Assembly: GCA_047967505.1 (NCBI GenBank)
Contig: CM106538.1
Strand: one strand, 5' to 3'
Length of the DNA: 64,000 nt
Origin: Dipteris shenzhenensis
Taxonomy: Eukaryota; Polypodiophyta; Polypodiopsida; Gleicheniales
In this document: piece by piece, positions 44,297 through 57,500 of the stretch
Layout of the letters: every line of letters starts with the position of its first letter
How positions within the stretch are numbered: position 1 is the stretch's first letter
Translations under genes and position numbers: made by a program
Notes under the pieces: model-generated
Told to the model about the DNA's origin: nothing
Database searches by the model: none
Seen by the model: only the letters and a program-made list of their open reading frames with translations

Positions 44297-46083
44297 CTAT
44301 ATTATCCCTTTGCCTCTGTTAGTCAAGTGTTCTTTTCTGACATCTTGTGAGGTGTTGTTCTCTAGCACTTGTTGCAATGCTTTGTTCCTGGTCTCAGTTT
44401 GATTTGGCCATTTCATTGGCTTGGCTGTTTCCCTTGGGGCATCTCCTAGCCCTGGTAATGGCTTTGTATTCTTGGACCTTGTAACTACCAAAGCCTGAAT
44501 ATTTATTTGATTGCGTTGATTTTTGTGGTTGTACTCCTGATTGATGGGTTTTGGATTGACCATATGTACTCTTGGAGGAGGCTGTTGCTGGTGATTTTGA
44601 TTGGTCTTTCCGTCATATTGAACAATGGGTATACCTCTTTCCTCCCTGTGCTTGCACCAAAGCTCACATGATGGACCTTGCCTATGGCCATCAATACCAT
44701 AGTAGGTGTAAGCTTGGTCTTGCATTTGCCTCTGCTGCTGTTGGCTCCCCCATGGTTGTTGATTGGGCTTTCTTGGGGCTGCATTTTGATACCTTTGTTG
44801 TGTTGGTCTTGCCACTGCTATTTGATTAGCAGATATTACTGGTGCTTGATTATGTTGTTGCTAAATGTAAGGTGGTACTCTCCCTCTGTAATTGGGGTTC
44901 TACTAGCATCTCTCTTTGTCATGATTGTCCTTTTTGCAGAATTCACATGGAACCTTTTGTGGTTGTGGGGGTGGCTTTAAGCTTTGCAGCTTATCTTTAA
45001 TCATCTTCTCCAACTTGGAGATTTTGTCTAATGTCTTTTTTGTTGTGGATTTTTCTTTCAGCTTTTGCTTTTTCTCTTTCTTCTTTTTCTAGGAGTGTTC
45101 CTCATCATCCTCATCATTTTCTGATGAGTCATCTTCCTCATCTTCAATATCTTCTTCTGCTTCACTATCTGTGTCTATCTCTGAGTATGTTTTTGAATCT
45201 GAATGTCTTTTGTACCAAGTCTTCTCTCTTCCCTCTAGGAAGCTTCCACCATATTGTTAAAATCATTTGCTCCTCCAAGCTGGTCCCTGCCAGCTACTGC
45301 AGTTCTCAGTTCCTTGTTTAATCCTATGCAAAAATAGTCTCCCAGTTGCTCCTGGGTGGGTCTTTGGTTTGTTGTTAGCCTTCTGTTGAGGTTTCTAAAC
45401 ATCTGTGACTAGTCCTCAACCATGAGGTCTTTTTGTTTCATTGTTCTCAGTTTTTTCAAGATGTCCTCTGGTGTTTTTTCTTTCCTAAAATGACTTAAGA
45501 CAGCAATCTTTAATTCATCATAAGTGGCAAAATGTGCAAGACCATACTGCATAAACCAATTCATTGCTTGACCATTGAATGTTGCTATAAATTGCTCCTT
45601 GTTGGTATCATCTGGCAGTTGTCCAAATCCACTAGCTGTCCACCTTGTCTCAAATTGGCCAACATGGTTGTCAAGGTCTTGACCTTTCTTGCTAGTAAAC
45701 TTTGCAGCTTCGACCAATGGGTTCTCCATTTTTTGCTAAGCTACTGCTGGAGCTTGAACTTTGACAAGCTTCTTCTTCTTTGGAGGTGGTGGGAGGGGAT
45801 TGAAATTCAATTGTTTTCTTGCAGTCACAAAGACACTGGTTGCAATATTAGTGGCAAGTGTTCTGTGTAGTAATTCCTATGTTGGAGTGAGTAGCATTAA
45901 CCTTGCTAGCTCAGTTTTTGCCTCTTGCACCTCTTGGCTATGTAGGGAATTATCAGAGGAACTTGTCCCACTAGGGATATAATTAGGGTCATGAAAGATA
46001 TCCTCTGGATCATTTATTTGGGAAGCAGCCTCTACCTGAGCTCTATTTCTTGTAAAATATGCAATACCAGTATGGCGAGGCAA
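44297..46083 (-). pseudogene. Gypsy-E gag and zinc finger region
   Basis: Starts at 46083 (MPRHTGIAYFTRNRAQ). The gag core is at 45729-45380: DLDNHVGQFETRWTASGFG, IATFNGQAMNWFMQYG, and LSHFRKEKTPEDILKKLRTM, continuing after a TAG (Trp in the family) as FRNLNRRLTTNQRPTQEQLG. A Gln/Pro-rich segment with a degenerate finger (YTYYGIDGHRQGPSC) follows at 44815-44297. Confidence 0.82.
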
Positions 46084-46867
46084 CGTTTCTCTTCGAATCT
46101 ATCTGACATGGGCTAGTCATGCCATGAAAGGGAAGGAGAGAGGTGTGATTATAGTAGCTTATCAGGTGGTCAGAATGCGTTGCTGTTAGCTAAGCTTTGC
46201 ATGCTGCTTTCATAGTGAAACTATGATGTTAGTGTTGTGATCTTCTGTGCTGACCGTGATGCACTGTGCTTGTTTTTGTGTCTTGTTGATGTTGTTGTCG
46301 TACGTCGCTATTCCAATAGGATTCCGACTGTCAGCTATCTTTGCTTGTTGTTGCTTTTGTCGAGGTCTTTCTATGTGAGTTGTGGCTTGAAGCTTTGAGC
46401 CTTTCTGGATTGAAACAATTGCGCCTACAGTTGATGTTTAATGACAACTATATTGAGCCTCGTCAAAGCTCGTTTTGGCGGAGTATTGCTTTACAATACG
46501 TGCTTTACAATACGGATGTGCACGTATTGCTAAATTATCCCTGTGAGGTCTTCCTCTACTAGTAGTGTATTCACTAGGATAGAGTTTCAGGCAACGTGTA
46601 AGTTGCTTAAATATTTCCTTCCTAGCATTTGAGCTTTGCTCAAGTACTACTACTTTCCTACACTAGCTACTACATGCGGTTTACGATGTTGTTTGTAATC
46701 GTTGGCATATTCGCTAGCTTTGTGCATGCAAGTGTGATCCTACGATGTGTTGGAAGCTTTGATGTTTTCGAAGTTGCGGATTGTATGTTTCTTTGTTGTT
46801 GTAAAACATCGTAATCGACAATGTCGCTTGTTTCGCTTTGAGCGAAAATTGGCAATTCTGAGTAGGA

Positions 46868-47480
46868 ATGTTGATAGGATCTCCAATAGTGTTTAGAGTG
46901 TCTTCAAACAAGTGAAAAACACAAACACGTCTCCACTCTTGACAATAAGGTGCCAGCAGTGGGAGTATAATCGGAAAGTAATCGGACAACAAAGCTATCA
47001 TGAGATGTATAAAAAGAACAAAGAAAACCTTGCAAAGGTAGTATGTTTCTTGTATATTATGTTTTAGCAGAGAATACATCAACTCAACAACTCTCTCTTC
47101 AACATGAGCTGATACAAGGTTTATATAGCCATCCGAGATCAGTCCGACTGTTGTAAGGAAACAGTAAGTTTCAAAATGTAACAGTCATAGTCCAAAACAT
47201 TATGTGGTGGCTTCGGCCACTAAGGAGTGATGTTAGGGACAGTTACAACTGTCCCTATAGTTACAAAATGATCCCACTACTTTGTTCTAGTAACTCCCTC
47301 CTACCAGAGGTGTATTTATCATATCCCATGGTAAGTGTCCACGTGGGTGGAGGGTATGCCTTCAGCACTCCATCTCAACTTTTGGTAGAGCTAACTTCAA
47401 CATGTGCAACATGCCAGATACATGCCTTGGCAGATGCTCAAACAAGCAATAACATCATCTCCTAGGAGACATTAAAACAT
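46868..47480 (-). repeat. Probable Gypsy-E 5' LTR, ends uncertain
   Basis: Lies upstream of the gag leader on the minus strand and contains GGCTATATAAACC (about 47133-47121), a good TATA box, about 250 bp before ATCCTATCAACA at 46868. No primer site or second LTR was confirmed. Confidence 0.35.
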
Positions 47481-49570
47481 CTCAGCTAGGTACACCTTGA
47501 AATCTGTGATTTTGAAATTCAATACATAGGAGGTGCCTTAATTAAGGTTGTGGGTTCTTTAATGATGTATGTTTCCATGGAAAATCACATTGTGCATTGC
47601 AAGTTTTTTGTAACTCTTGTAGGTAGCTTAATGAAGACACTCACAAAGTTTTTTGGTGATGAATCAACCCATAAAGATGTGCCAAGAACTACCAACCGGC
47701 CCACCATTCAAGCATCAACATCAACATCCACTTCTACTTCTCAACCTCGGCAAGCACCTCACTAGTAAAGACAATAAATACAAAGAGCAACCAAGCAAGT
47801 GTGGGTCCGAAGGGATCTACTAAAAGCCTAAGGATACTTTGAATGTGAATCGTATGTTTGGGTTTCGATAAAACCTCAACATCAAAAGCCACCACATCAT
47901 GTAAAGAACAAACCTCGATGTCGAAGAACAAAATGATGCTATCCAACAAGGAAGGTACAATACTGTTGGATTCCCACAAGACTACTAGAGGCCCAGGGAT
48001 ATTACCTTGGGAACACTTATATTTGGGTCATCAAGGTAATAGTGTAACAAAATCAACTCCATCATCTTCAAGCAGCAACAAGGTGCTCAATAATGAACAG
48101 AAGATAGAATGGAGGCCAAAGCCTCTAAAATCATCATCATCAACAAATGAAAGGAAAACAGATTCAAATTCAAGCCTACCAATTGCAAAAAAACAAGACA
48201 AATATTGGAGAGAAGAACCACAAGAATCTACCTTGCAAAATGTAGAACCACAAGAACCTACACACAAGGACAAGGGAAAAGCACCAATATAGGAGGATCA
48301 CACACACAGAACATCCTCTACCTCCTAGCGAGTAGAAACAAACAATGAGACAATAACACAAGAATCTACTTGACCACCACTCTACCAAAATGCCTTTGAA
48401 TTCACTCCATCATCTTCAAGGGAAACGATAGTTACACAAGAACACGTCTCCAAAAAAGAGAGAGTAACACAAGACCAAAAACATATTCCCACACGGAACA
48501 TGTTACTTGCCAAAGCCAGCAAATAGAATTCACAATGAGTACAAACCCACTTGCATTCAATGCTCTTCCCACACTCCATAGGCATCAATATCACAACACA
48601 TTAGCCCTGCAGGGCTCTGCTCTCACACCCATGTGACCATAGGCATCCATACTAAGTGCAAACACCTAGGGGCTATTATTTACAGCCCAAACAAGGCCAC
48701 ACGCTCCCCAAACAATCACAAGTGTCCACTGATCCACTGGGATACCCATACAATGGGTGAAAGCATAACTGAGCTGCCCCCAGTGCTCGAAAGCACAAAC
48801 AATCTCTGCAAGCATTACCATAAAAAGAATGGAATCTAGTTTGGAAGCTACACAAGAACCTTCCTTAGTAAGAAATTTGGCATCAAGGTTTGTGACAGCT
48901 ACACATGTCACACCAACCATGCCAGACACAGCGGAAGTCACACAAGAAACTTCCAATGAAAATGATGAATTGTTTTCATTGGAAACTTTCCCAAAAGCAA
49001 GTTGGGTTAAAAAAAAACAGAAGATCTCCGAGACACTGTGGTCCTACTCACATTTGCTATAGAGAACATATCTGACTTTATTATAGTGAGATAGTCAAAG
49101 TTGAATAGGCTAGAGCATGTAATTGATAAAGGCACCAAAAAGATGGGATCAAGAAGAAACTATTGCAAGCTCAAAAATCTTATGACGGCAATGTGGATCC
49201 CAAAGCATCATCAACACGGAAGCCCATCTTCTCGTGCTTGTATCACGTTCAACTTCATCCCTCTAGAGCCTCTAAAATTAGAGGAGATACCTAAAAGGTT
49301 TGAGCTTACAACATTGACAACCAAGAATACACTAGGAGTAGCTACACATGAACCTGCTACTAAAAAGGGAGTAGTAACACAAGAACCTTCTACAGGGTCC
49401 ACAAAGAGCAAGGCAATCATAATTTAAGGCATGATGTGTTTTCCCACCAATGAATTACAAACTTCTCTTTCAGTATGACATTCAATCCAACTCCATAGCA
49501 GTAGAAACACAAGAACCTACTCATAAAAATGGAGTAGATCCACAAGAACTTGTTGTGACAAAAGATACTA
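47481..49570 (+). other. Coding-like region with recurring TQEP motifs, unknown family
   Basis: Open stretches at 47550-47765, 47858-48292, 48829-49062 and 49101-49427 are Ser/Thr/Lys-rich and low in hydrophobics. The motif [A/V]TQE(P/S/T), DNA ACACAAGAAcC, recurs about eleven times from 48220 to 49550, often after a short variable spacer (ATQEPS, VTQETS, ATHEPA, VTQEPS). The spacing is irregular. I do not recognise it. It could be a disordered linker of a Gypsy polyprotein or an independent repeat protein. Confidence 0.35.
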
Positions 49571-51178
49571 GAGCCCTTCACAACATGTTGCTACCATGAA
49601 AAGAAGCTCCCCACTAGCAAAGTTCTAGGGTCTGTCAAAGACACATCAACCCTTGGTATTCCAACGCACTCCTCCACATACAAAACAATAAGTGGTCCTA
49701 CACTATTGTACACACCAGCACCTCTACACAATGAGTTTGATTGTAGGATGAATCTGATGACATTGATATGGGACTAGAATAGTTTCTTGTGATCCTTAAA
49801 GATTTGTCTTTACTTTTATTTACTAACCGCACCTTCATTAGCTAACTCCAACTCTCGCTTCTCTTTTTATTTCATCTTATTCTTATTTTTTATGCTTAAC
49901 ACTAGCACCCACTTAACCATTTAAACCTCCCACCAATGTACTATCGGTTTTAATTTAGAGGACTTTCTTAGAACCCAAAATGCTATAAACCTCTTCAGCC
50001 ATAGTCCTCATTTTAGGAGTTTGTTAGTGTATTATCATACTCCTCTCGATTTGATGACGCAAACATATAAAGCTCTAGATGGTGCCACAACCTTATTGGG
50101 CTCAAATACTTCCAAGAAAATACCTCAATGAAATATAATCCATAAAATGGATCTCTAAAGAACTTCAATGCAGAGAAGTATGACAAAATGTCATGCACAA
50201 CTCTGAATGTTCAAACATGGTATGTCGAAGACATAGTCTGATGAGAACCCAATAAAAGTTCCACTCAAAGCAAATATGGAACTTAAGGAGGAGCATGAGA
50301 AGACATTCTATGTTAACACTAACACCACTAGGATCTTATGTCAACACTACTGACACCTCCTATTAACTTACACCTTATGTTTTTCTTTTTTCTTCCTCTT
50401 TCTTTGAAAGGTCACAAGTACTCAGCCCCGATCCCTCCACCATTGCAATCGCTCATGCATGCCATGACAATTACTGTGGAATCCAACGCTACTGGATGCA
50501 ATATCTATCTTCCTAGCAACAATTCCACAACATAAGATCCAGCAAAGACCTATGAAGCATTGCAAAAGTTCACACAGAGGAATTATCTTCATCGACGTCA
50601 CTCCAATAGCCATGACCTTTACATGATCCAGGCGATTGGATCAAGAACGGGGAAAGGGGGGCATGTTAACTACATTAGTTGGCAATGTCATTTGATGGAT
50701 AGTGGGAAGTCTGTAGAGGTAGGATTGTGCCTTGGATCCAAATCGGCCCAAGAGGATTATAAAGAATGAGGAAAGAGAGTGGTATAAAGAGATTAGTGTT
50801 GGCCCTCCCTTCAAAAGGTGGCATGTATAAAAGGCCAAACGGTTGACTTTGCTCCTCACTTGTTGGTTGCACACATTGGAATACAAGCTCTCCTCCTCTT
50901 TGGATTTGTCTCTTATTCCTTGTTAGTGCCTTTTGTGAATGGCATGTTCTCTTCTCCTCTTCCCTTCTTCTTCTTCTTCTCCTCTTGTCCGTTCTCCATT
51001 TCCCTCTTCCCTCCCTCTTCTTTTCCTTATCGATTCACAATTGCAACAGGTCAGGAGTCGCTAAAGTGACACTAGTGGATGCCATTTGCATGCATTGTGC
51101 TCAACCTAGAGTAGCTTGGAGGAATACTCCATTAGCGTTCTTGCAAGATCCCCATTACACGTGAGTCACCGCTAGAGA
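49571..51178. other. No gene seen; promoter-like segment at 50820-51060
   Basis: Mostly anonymous. GTATAAAAGGCC at 50824-50835 is followed within about 120 bp by a strongly CT-rich stretch (50940-51030), the usual look of a plant core promoter plus 5' leader or of an LTR. No coding exon can be assigned after it. Confidence 0.35.
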
Positions 51179-52010
51179 CTACACAGTTTCCATCCTTTTT
51201 TGGATCCTTAGGGAAAGAGCTTTAGCAAAAAATTTGTAGCTACAGTTCAGCATAGTGAGGGGTCTCCAATTTTTTAATTCATTCTTGGCCCCTTCTTTAG
51301 GGATGAGTTTAATAACCCCTCCATCTACATGGCAAGGAAGGGACTCTTCCCTAACACTTTCTTGCCATAGGAGTAAGAGATAGGGCCCAAAAACATCCCA
51401 ACAACTCTTGTAGAATCGAATGGGAAGGCCATCCTCCCCTAGAGTCTTCCCATCAACCATAACCTTGATAGCCTCCTTGAGTTTCTCAAGTGTTAGAGGT
51501 CTCTCAAGATAGAAGTTATCAAAATGCTGCACAATTTTATTTCTAACATTCTAACAAATCTTCCTTGCCTTTTGTACATCATCATTACGAATAGTAGTGG
51601 AAGAAAGAAGATTTTGGACATGTTAGATGAGCTCAATATTTTCCAGAGAGTTTCTTACAAGAGGTGCATTGTTTAATAGTGGCACCTCCTCGTCAATTCT
51701 CTTTCCCTTGATTAGCTTGAAAGTTTCTTTAGTAGGTCTATCTAACTTACCTACCCACCATTCCATGAAGTAGACTTTATGATCATTCAAAATTATTTAC
51801 TCGTGTCCTAAAATCCCTCCCTGCCTTTATCAACTCAGCTTGATCTATAACATTCCCTTGCTTGGCAGAAGTCTCAAGTCTGCATATTAACTCTTGGATC
51901 TTGTCCATGCTCTGAGCCCTTATATTGGCCTTGTCCTGTCTTGCCCTTTTAAGCATGTTCTAGGTCTGCTCAATTGCAAGAGGTCCAACATCATCCTTCA
52001 AGAAATCGGT
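51179..52010 (-). mobile_element. LINE fragment with RT N-terminal part
   Basis: The frame at 51532-51179 contains LKEAIKVMVDGKTLGEDGLP, FYKSCWDVFGPYLLLLWQES and NWRPLTMLNCSYKFFAKALS, a plant L1-type RT N-terminus with the conserved GxDGxP and NWRP blocks. Upstream (52010-51540) the linker reads RARQDKANIRAQSMDKIQEL with stops. Endonuclease and the catalytic RT palm are absent. Confidence 0.82.
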
Positions 52011-53137
52011 GACATATACATGGGGTTGGAACTAGAATTGTAGTGGCCCTTTGCATCAAATTTAACCAAGTTTTGTAAGATTTGCAGACAGGTCAATCCA
52101 TGTACATGCCATTGAAATGTACATGATCATGGTGGCAATTCAACCACCTATGGAAAATGACCCAAGTATTGTATGTAAATTTCCTATCAAATCCACAGAC
52201 CAACAAATGTTTGGCCGTGTATTATTAGATGGCACAATTTATAGCAAAATATGAAAAGGTACGAAAACTAACAAATTTTCCCCATAGTAAACTTTTCAAG
52301 CTAAGCTAGTGGAGTTCCTAATAAAGGAAGGCCTAGAGTTTGATGAGGAGAAAGAAAGGTGAGCATAAGATGAGTTGTTTGACCTATAGCTCTCCGAGTG
52401 GTCCCATTGTCCCTTGCACCCTCTCCCATGGCTCTCCCATGGCCCCTCTCTCGTACCCTCTCCTATTGTCCCCCTCCTTCACCCTCACCCAATGTCCCCT
52501 TCCTATACGACCTACCCACTTGGTTGGCAGCCCTAACAAATTCCTAGAAAAGATGAAAGTGAGATCTACTCATTTTGAATCACGCACACAATACTTGCAA
52601 TGTAGAAGCCTCCACAACATAAAATTCAACTTGGCCCGTGGAGTACGTTTTAAAATGTAACACACCACCATGTCGTATGTGGCTGAAAACGTAAGCGCAC
52701 AGCGTATTAAATTTAGATTCGAGCAAATTCTTTGACACATATTTGGCGTGTTATTGTCGTCATGCTCTGTCCCAAATGCTTGGAAGGCCAGAGTGCAGTT
52801 AAAACAAAATCAAGCACTTATCCGTAAAGATGCAAGGATCATACACAAGAAAGCATTCCGAACCTAAGTCTCATTTCCTCCACACTAAAATTTTTGGTAT
52901 ATCATATCATATATCCGTAAAGATGCAAGGATCCTACACAGAAAGCATTCCGAACCTTAAGTCTCATTCGTACTAAAGAGAAGTGCAACACTCACTAAAC
53001 CTCGTCTGTATTCGGAGTAGAAAGACCTCGAACTCTGATGCAAGGCCTCGAGCTGGTGTACTCAGGTGGCCATTAGTCCAGCACAGACTTACGTATGCCT
53101 GCCATATCTGGTCAAAGCATTAGCTAGAGCCCAGTAG
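52011..53137. other. No gene seen; includes GST 3' flank and a direct repeat
   Basis: A plus-strand frame at 52340-52660 is low-complexity Pro/Ser/Leu and not convincing. 52820-52875 and 52913-52968 are two copies of a 56-bp segment (ATCCGTAAAGATGCAAGGATC...AAGTCTCATT) with a 93-bp period, in the region where the GST transcript would end. Confidence 0.5.
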
Positions 53138-54295
<1,158 letters not shown>

Positions 54296-54479
54296 AACAT
54301 TGAAGAGAGCGTAGACTAGCCCAAATAACAAAGGATAGCCCCCCAGTTGGTGAAAAATAGGATTAATTAGTGGTGGAGGAAGCAAAAGGGGTGAAAAGGA
54401 AGGGCAGGCACTTCCAAAAATTAAAGTCGTTTCTCGACCTCCTCAAAGGCTGCTTAAAAAATCTGCTGCGGCCCCTCTG

Positions 54480-54967
54480 CTCGATGTGATTCACACTCTC
54501 TCCCCTCTCTCTGTTCCCCCATCACTCTCCGCTCAAGAACCTCCCTCGCTCTCCCTAGCTCTAGAATCTCTCTCGCTTTCACCTTGTGCTTGCAACTTCA
54601 AGATCTACATCAAGCTTGTTCCGGGTATTGCATCGCGCGGCTGTTTTGAAATTGGAATTTGTCTATAGCAAACTCTCCCGGCTGCAAGGAACCTTTGAAG
54701 TCGGCTTATACAGATGACCCTGGAAATGAGTCGGGAACTCCTCTTCCTCTTCCTGCACCCGAGCCCAGGATGGAGCGCAGATTGCCCTTGACGAAATCGA
54801 GGGGCCAGAATAGTTATTTGCGAAGCACGAGCTGCGGTGGTAATGAGTATGGAAACGAGGAGCATCAAGCAAGCTGGATGCAGTGTAACTTACGAAATGC
54901 TGGACAAGGAATTGGGGCGACGGATGCCATAACTAGAATTCAGCATTTGAATACTTCCCTGCAATAG
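54480..54967 (+). other. Possible divergent first exon, unknown gene
   Basis: A CT-rich leader-like stretch (54495-54590) is followed by a frame at about 54660-54967 with MERRLPLTKSRGQNSYLRS. Its composition is host-like and unlike the surrounding elements, and the arrangement is back to back with GST. No downstream exon is recognised, so this could be chance. Confidence 0.3.
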
Positions 54968-56815
54968 ATGCTCAAAGATCGACTGATTACACAAATACTT
55001 TTATGAGTGAATCTCTCAAAGCAATTAAGTTTTGTAGCTCAAATGTAAATTCGAAATGCATAGAATTGAACCCCAAAATTACAAACCTATTCAAACAAAT
55101 CCCATGGAGATCTAAAACTTGAATTAGTAGATCATGAATTTTTTAAATTAGTAGACCCATTTAGGCAACTTTGAGCATCTTGAATTGCAAACCTAGGTTT
55201 AATGTAGGTGAATTGTTAAATCTTTAAAAAACCCTTGAAATTTTGGGGAAAACGGTTTTTTAATTTAAATCTAGAAAAATCCCTTGAAATTTTGAGAAAG
55301 AAGGTTTTTTTATTTGTAACTTCGAGGCCATCTTAGTTATATTTTAGTTTTAAAAACTTGCAAAAGTTTGAAAACCTTGTAAATTTTGAAGTTGAAGGCT
55401 TTTGTATTGGTGCCCAAAAATACTTTTGGTGGACATTGGTGGGTGCCTTTAAAATGTTACCAGTCCCCCAAATTCCAATAGGGAGGAAGGTGCCACCCAC
55501 AGTGACCCAATACTCCCCATAGAGAAAGATGATGTGTCAAGCTCTCCTTCCAGCATTTTTAGGACAATTGAATGCCTTAGTACTGGCCTCACTTAAACTA
55601 AGCCTGGGCTCTCATAGTTTTCTATGTTCCATAAGTTTTTTGAAAAGTTTAAAATAAAGGAAAGCTCCCTATTACTACCTCATGATCGTGATAGCTTTGA
55701 ATTTGAATTTAAATTCACAATGGATTAGTGCTCAAAAGGTAGCCTCTGTAATACCGGTCCCCTTACCCTATATCCAAGCCTTTGTGTATTATGGTTTAAA
55801 ATTATCGGATTGTTGTTAGAATAGACAAAAAATTACACTGATGACATGATTCCTAGGCTGTTTTCATGCCTAGTTCTACAGTGGTATGATGAGTTTGGCT
55901 GTGACCAAGTTTCGACTAAGGGGGTGGTGGAATCTATTATATATGAAAGTGAAGCATAAGGAAGCTAGCTGGTGGCCACATGTGGCAAGTCAGGTGAAGT
56001 GCAAAACAATGCGCATAAGGCAAGTGGTGGCCATACGTATGAATACGAGAGATGGTGGAGACATGTTATTGAGTTAAAGGAAGCATGGAACAACAAGCAT
56101 AAGGGAGGTGATAGGCACATTTAGCATCAAACACCATGTCTAAAATTGTAGGAAAACTTGGCCACATCGTGCTCCACACATCACCTGCACTTGAACCTCC
56201 CTTTAAATAAAAAACCATGTGGAAGGCATCAATTAGCTTGGATCTAGAAGCCCAAGAGCAGTAACTTTTTATCTTGGTATGGAGATGTGCCCCCGATATA
56301 TGTATGTGTATATATGTATATGTGCACACACACACACACACACACACACATGTATCTATCCTCACCCCTATCTCCCTTGGCCATCTCCCCTTATCGTATC
56401 CTTCCCCTCACCTACCACATGGTGGCCTCCTAGTTGTATGCACCTCATCAACCCCAATGTAGCTACTCATAGAGATCATCCAAAAAAATACATAACCTTT
56501 TGTGAGAACCAAGAAAGAGAAAGGAAAGCAAATGAATGTGAAATGTATCAAAACAACTGAAGCAAAAGATGATCTCGAACAAGGGAGCAAGCTAGTGGCT
56601 CAAAATTTGAGAAGATTGGGAAAGGTCAGAGTAAATGCCTAGGAGAAATAAGTACAACCTTCTTACATGACTGGTTCACAATGGAGAACTCCGAATGGGT
56701 CTCATCACTTGTGGTTGCTCTGACGGAAGGCAACAACCGAAGTATTTGTGTTGATTCTAGGTCTCTTAACAATTGCTCCACGAAAAATCATTTTCCTCTT
56801 TCCTTCCAAGATGAA
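54968..56815. other. No gene seen
   Basis: AT-rich. Two imperfect copies of a roughly 60-bp unit (CCCTTGAAATTTTG core) lie at about 55218-55320. The rest shows no coding or LTR structure I can support. Confidence 0.45.
56325..56350 (+). repeat. (CA)13 microsatellite
   Basis: Thirteen uninterrupted CA units, preceded by an impure TG/TA run from 56298. Confidence 0.95.
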
Positions 56816-57500
56816 ATATTGGGGTGTGTTCGCTTATAGGGTAATGTCATTCGGAGTAAAGAATGGGCCACCAACATTTTAGAGGTATATGAGTACTATT
56901 TGAACCATATCTTTGGAAAGTTCATTAGAGCTATCCAAATAATTTTTGGACTTTTTCTTCTCTAGAAGATCATTGTGATAAGCTAACACTAACCCTTGAG
57001 CATATTGACACCACTAATGCCAAATGGAGTTCCATCACCTTTTATTGGAAAAGAGATGAGGAAAAGTCATTCCATACTTTAATTGGGATGGTGAGTAGGA
57101 GGATCCAATGCTTAGGGGCCCTAGACTGAATGAAACTTTCTTTGTAAATATCAACTTTCTTTGCAAAAGAGAGTATGTGGATACATGCATCCAAATCAAT
57201 ATTGCAACAAGCCAATGGAAGAACAAGGCTTGTCTTTGGTATACACCATCACAAAAGTTAGATCATTTTTCTGAAACTATTAAATGTGCACACCTAAATA
57301 CAAGGAGGATCAGAACTTAGAGTCACAGTTATGGGATGGAGACCCTATTTTGTATTTTGATGGTGCATTCTTACTATCAAAGAAGATAGGAGCCGGGGGG
57401 CAACTCTACAAGATGACCAAGGAATTTAGCAATGTTAGCAACCTTTACACAAACTAGACCAATGTGAAGAGCACCAATTCAAGGCACAATATCGAGCTTT
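56816..57500 (+). pseudogene. Ty3/Gypsy fragments
   Basis: WGVFAYRVMSFGVKNGPPTF at 56818-56880 is the RT block before the catalytic Asp pair. After stops, GAGGQLYKMTKEF near 57395 resembles the spacer before integrase. The intervening reading (FVNINFLCKREYV) is not assigned. Confidence 0.6.

Larger units (their letters stand above)
41190..47480 (-). mobile_element. Gypsy-E: Ty3/Gypsy retrotransposon, 3' end missing
   Basis: Minus-strand order: probable LTR (about 47480-46868), leader, gag, zinc finger, protease, RT, RNase H and the start of integrase, ending abruptly at 41190 next to the Copia-D LTR. It is more diverged from Gypsy-1 and Gypsy-2 than they are from each other. Confidence 0.85.

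Noticed and set aside
48031-48388. Minus-strand frames opposite the TQEP region
   Set aside because: Antisense shadows rich in Cys/Phe/Leu with no motif.
52340-52660. 106-codon plus-strand frame
   Set aside because: Low-complexity Pro/Ser/Leu content, no domain, isolated.
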